Source: DAOSVX01 sp964440405 | Lineage (GTDB): Bacteria > Bacillota_I > Bacilli_A > RF39 > UBA660 | Assembly: GCA_964440405.1 (NCBI GenBank) | Contig: CAYTSB010000024.1 | Location: 1 to 12,880 of the forward strand | Length of the DNA stretch: 12,880 nt | Reading direction: 5' to 3' | Shown: in pieces, positions 10,628 through 12,880 of the stretch | Position numbering within the stretch: the stretch's first letter is position 1 | Layout: every line of letters begins with the position of its first letter | Made by a program: the position numbers and the translations under genes | Notes under the pieces: model-generated | What the model was told of the DNA's origin: nothing | The model's input: only the letters and a program-made list of their open reading frames with translations | Database searches by the model: none

Positions 10628-10640
10628 TTATTATTAAGCT
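10614..10640 (-). terminator. Intrinsic terminator of trxB in the convergent stop-codon overlap
   Basis: On the minus strand AGCTTAAT (10640-10633), loop AATA and ATTAAGCT (10628-10621) are followed by seven Ts (10620-10614). The stem contains both stop codons: trxB TAA at 10626-10624 and the plus-strand gene's TAA at 10625-10627. On the plus strand no T run follows, so it acts mainly for trxB. Confidence 0.85.
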
Positions 10641-11517
10641 CAGTATAAGCATTTATAGCAGCAGTTGCTCCTTCGGCGACTGCTGTTACTATTTGATAAA
10701 CACTTTTTTTAGTAACATCCCCGATTGCAAATATTCCTTTAATATTTGTTTCATAATTTTTGTCAACTAGAATATATCCCAAATCATCACAAATATTTAA
10801 ATTTTCTAAAAACTTAGTATCTGGTCTATAACCAATATAAACAAATAAACCATCAACATCTAGAATTTCATCACCATTTACTTCAATACTTTCAAGTCTG
10901 TCTTCACCATTCAGTTTAGTAACTTTACATTCATTAATAACATGTATATTAGGATATTCTTTAATCTTTTTCTGTAAAATATTATCTGCTCTTAAGGATA
11001 ATCCCCTATTTAAAACAATAACATTCTTAGCAAACTTAGCTAAATAGATACCTTCTTCAAAAGCGCTGTTGCCGCCACCATAAACTGCAACATTTTTATT
11101 ACGATAAAGCATCGCATCACATAAAGAACAATAACTGATTCCATAGCCAAATAATTTATCTTCATTAGGTAATCCTAATTTCTTAGGACTTCTACCAATG
11201 GCGATAATTACCTTTTTAGCCTGATATTCACTTTTTTTAGTAAATACCTTTTTAATATTACCTTCTTCTATTTTGATTACTTCATCACAAAGATGGGTAA
11301 CTTCTAAACTATCTAACTGTTGCTTAAAGTTTTCAGCTAAATTGGGGCCACTAATACTAGTAAATCCCGGATAGTTTTCAACTATATTAGTATAGTTCAT
11401 TAATCCTCCCGGAAGTCCTTTTTCAATTATCAAAACACTTAAGCCACTTCTTTTGGCATAAACTGCTGCACTAATTCCTCCGGGCCCAGCACCAATTATT
11501 ATCACATCATATATCAT
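10624..11517 (-). CDS. trxB: Thioredoxin reductase-like FAD/NAD(P)H disulfide reductase
   Basis: The 297-aa product has the low-molecular-weight thioredoxin reductase fold: FAD site GAGPGG (9-14), redox pair C130-SL-C133 followed by the conserved Asp (CDAMLYRN), nucleotide site GGGNSA (147-152), and the second FAD motif AIGDV (264-268). Such enzymes move electrons from NAD(P)H through FAD to thioredoxin. Where classic TrxB has HRRxxxR to hold the 2'-phosphate of NADPH, this protein has NRGLSLR (170-176), losing the first two basic positions. NADH use, another donor, or a thioredoxin-like partner are therefore possible. The ATG at 11517 follows AAAGGAGT. It lies 11 nt after lgt in the same operon and ends in a terminator inside its own stop region. 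Confidence 0.92.
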   Translation of the reverse strand: MIYDVIIIGAGPGGISAAVYAKRSGLSVLIIEKGLPGGLMNYTNIVENYPGFTSISGPNLAENFKQQLDSLEVTHLCDEVIKIEEGNIKKVFTKKSEYQAKKVIIAIGRSPKKLGLPNEDKLFGYGISYCSLCDAMLYRNKNVAVYGGGNSAFEEGIYLAKFAKNVIVLNRGLSLRADNILQKKIKEYPNIHVINECKVTKLNGEDRLESIEVNGDEILDVDGLFVYIGYRPDTKFLENLNICDDLGYILVDKNYETNIKGIFAIGDVTKKSVYQIVTAVAEGATAAINAYTELNNN

Positions 11518-11528
11518 AATTTACTCCT

Positions 11529-12344
11529 TTAAAATTTAATATCACTTTCACTGCCTATTTCATTATACAAATTATCAAATTTGCCTTTATGCGATTCGAT
11601 AACAAACCAAACAAATCCAATTAAGAATAAGCTGATTGAAAGAATTTGAGCTGCTTTAAAGCTGCCGATCATTAATGAATCCGTACGCATTGATTCAATG
11701 AAAAATCTACCTACTGAATACCACATAAAATAAATACTTGTTAATTGACCTACTTTAAGATATTTATTCCTTCTTACAATTAATAGAACAATAAAACCTA
11801 AAATACACCAGATAGACTCATAAAAGAATGTTGGTTCATAATAAATACCACCAATATACATTCCCTCAATTACAAAATTGGGAATATATAAAGATTGTAG
11901 TTTTTCTAAAGTAGTAGCTGCTCCATGAGCCTCACTATTAAAGAAATTTCCCCATCTGCCAATCGCCTGACCTAGCAATAAAAAAGGCAAAATAATATCA
12001 GTAAATTTAGCTGTACTAACATTATACTTTTTAGTATATGCTAAAACAGCTATTAATCCACCGATTAGAGCGCCATGAATAGCTAAACCACCTTCCCATA
12101 TCTTTAAGATATCAACAGGATTAGCACTATAATATTCCCAGTTAAAAATAACATAATATAATCTTGCTCCAATAAAACCAGCTATTATTGCCCAAAAACA
12201 TATATTAAATAAAAAATCTTTAGTAATATTAAATCTTTGACCTTCTTTAGTAATACCTAAAAACCCAATTACTAATCCAACTAAAATTAAAATAGAATAC
12301 CATTTAATTTCTATAAAACCAAAATCAAATAATATTGGATTCAT
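11529..12344 (-). CDS. lgt: Prolipoprotein diacylglyceryl transferase
   Basis: Lgt transfers diacylglycerol from phosphatidylglycerol to the lipobox cysteine of prolipoproteins in the cell membrane. The 271-aa product is full length with about seven TM segments. Landmarks are GARLYYVIFNW (59-69), WEGGLAIHG (83-91, with the essential His at 90), the Lgt signature GQAIGRWGNFFNSEAHG (125-141, Arg130), PTFFYESIW (171-179) and GRFFIESMRTDSLM (212-225). All eight tryptophans are TGG. The ATG at 12344 overlaps the TGA of the upstream gene (ATGA) and has AAGGGGG upstream, indicating translational coupling. trxB follows. In Bacillus lgt follows hprK; here hprK is not between the YvlD-like gene and lgt. 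Confidence 0.97.
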   Translation of the reverse strand: MNPILFDFGFIEIKWYSILILVGLVIGFLGITKEGQRFNITKDFLFNICFWAIIAGFIGARLYYVIFNWEYYSANPVDILKIWEGGLAIHGALIGGLIAVLAYTKKYNVSTAKFTDIILPFLLLGQAIGRWGNFFNSEAHGAATTLEKLQSLYIPNFVIEGMYIGGIYYEPTFFYESIWCILGFIVLLIVRRNKYLKVGQLTSIYFMWYSVGRFFIESMRTDSLMIGSFKAAQILSISLFLIGFVWFVIESHKGKFDNLYNEIGSESDIKF

Positions 12345-12736
12345 CTTCTATTCCCCCTTACAATTGGTTTAATAATTAAATTGTTTAAAATCAAATTCAT
12401 TAAAGATATAAATAAAGCAATTATTATTGGTACTAGAAATCCTTCTATTCTAAAACCATTACCCATTATTACACTAGCCAGTTTTAAAATTATCACATTT
12501 ATTACTGGATAAAAGAGTCCTAAAGTTCCAACTGTTAATGGCAAAGTTAAATATATTAAAGCAGGTTTAACTAAAGCATTTAAACTAGCTATTACTAATG
12601 CAGTTACAATAGCTGTCCAAAAAGATTCAATATAAAACCCTTTAAATATTGAACTAGCCATCATTAATATAAAAGCACTTAATATTAATGATATTAAAAA
12701 AACTAATATTTCTTTTACTACATTGTTACTTTTCAT
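12341..12736 (-). CDS. Phage holin family 4-TM membrane protein (YvlD-like, PF04020-type)
   Basis: The 131-aa protein has four hydrophobic segments (about 9-29, 37-60, 64-88 and 100-123) and the family pattern SLNALVKPALIYLTLPLTVGTLGLFYPVINVIIL (50-83), as in B. subtilis YvlD and many small chromosomal proteins named phage holin family. Despite the name these are usually not lytic, and their role is unclear. The C-terminus is basic (KPIVRGNRR), suggesting a cytoplasmic end. It is first in an operon with lgt, overlapping it by four nt. The ATG at 12736 has AAGGA upstream, and an extended -10 promoter precedes it. No phage genes are visible around it. Confidence 0.88.
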   Translation of the reverse strand: MKSNNVVKEILVFLISLILSAFILMMASSIFKGFYIESFWTAIVTALVIASLNALVKPALIYLTLPLTVGTLGLFYPVINVIILKLASVIMGNGFRIEGFLVPIIIALFISLMNLILNNLIIKPIVRGNRR

Positions 12737-12756
12737 TTCATCATTCCTTGTATATT

Positions 12757-12765
12757 ATTATAGCA
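12757..12765 (-). promoter_or_regulatory. Extended -10 promoter of the holin-family/lgt/trxB operon
   Basis: The minus strand reads TGCTATAAT (12765-12757), a perfect extended -10. A weak TTTAAA (12784-12779) sits 16 nt upstream where a -35 would be. The start near 12750 gives a leader of about 14 nt. Confidence 0.7.
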
Positions 12766-12816
12766 CAAACATTCATATTTTAAATATACCTATGAATTAT
12801 AATTAATTCTTGTTTG

Positions 12817-12880
12817 TTATTCTACTATCCAGGGATCAGTTAAAGTTCCTGTTCCACCAGTAATTGTCGTTTCAGATTTC
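12817..12880 (-). CDS. C-terminal end of an unknown protein (partial)
   Basis: Only the last 20 codons are in the window, reading KSETTITGGTGTLTDPWIVE then TAA on the minus strand. The G-G-x-G-T-x-x-D-P-W/Y-x-V pattern is often seen near the ends of secreted or pilin-like repeat proteins of Gram-positive bacteria, but this is too short to name the protein. No clear terminator lies between it and the next promoter. The frame is supported by sensible composition and the stop only. Confidence 0.5.
   Translation of the reverse strand, partial: KSETTITGGTGTLTDPWIVE

Noticed and set aside
12341..12736. Prophage lysis cassette because of the holin-family name
   Set aside because: The family is common on chromosomes, and no endolysin, structural or integrase genes are near; it is coupled to lgt.

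Overview
The window comes from a low-GC Bacillota genome. It looks like a draft or metagenome scaffold, because there is a 10-N gap at 4865-4874. Three things point to class Bacilli, near the Mollicutes/Erysipelotrichia side: the 16S 5' end, strongly AT-rich coding with AGGAGG-type ribosome binding sites, and a Bacillus-like order mrnC-rlmB-sigH-(x)-secE-nusG ... rplK-rplA-rplJ-rplL. The standard code is in use: conserved tryptophans are TGG and TGA ends several genes. One in-frame TGA early in rplK is therefore a real anomaly. Nearly everything is on the minus strand, so transcription runs from high to low coordinates.

Layout in the direction of transcription. First comes the C-terminal tail of an unknown protein (12880-12817). 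Then an envelope/redox operon: a 4-TM phage-holin-family (YvlD-like) protein, lgt and trxB, ending in a terminator buried in the stop-codon overlap with a convergent gene. That gene (8825-10627, plus strand) is a lone 600-aa HExxH protein; its start region is a mirror image of that of mrnC. Next is mrnC-rlmB-sigH-like (rRNA maturation, rRNA methylation, sigma factor). A strong promoter at the end of sigH then drives an unknown 177-aa gene, secE and nusG, closed by an intrinsic terminator.

Between nusG and rplK, where Bacillus has nothing, sit two extra sigma-family genes with their own promoters. One is a 478-aa primary-sigma-like protein whose -10 and -35 reading residues are changed and which carries a new ~200-aa N-terminal domain. 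The other is a 143-aa protein that looks like sigma region 1.2-2 alone. Then come rplK-rplA, preceded by a possible L1-binding leader, and rplJ-DUF1653-rplL, preceded by a promoter inside the end of rplA and a recognisable L10 leader with terminator and antiterminator. After a terminator come ntdp (nucleoside tri/diphosphatase), a well-formed rrn promoter with UP-like A/T tracts, a boxA, and the first ~59 nt of 16S rRNA.

The region is thus a ribosome/transcription core (r-proteins, NusG, SecE, rRNA, rRNA maturation enzymes) into which sigma-like genes and small unknowns have been inserted. The strongest items to follow up are the rplK in-frame UGA, the two sigma-like proteins between nusG and rplK, the DUF1653 gene in frame with rplJ across one stop codon, and the mirror-image divergent promoter of mrnC and the metallopeptidase. 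No stretch over 300 bases lacks a gene; the longest (60-347) holds the rrn promoter and leader.
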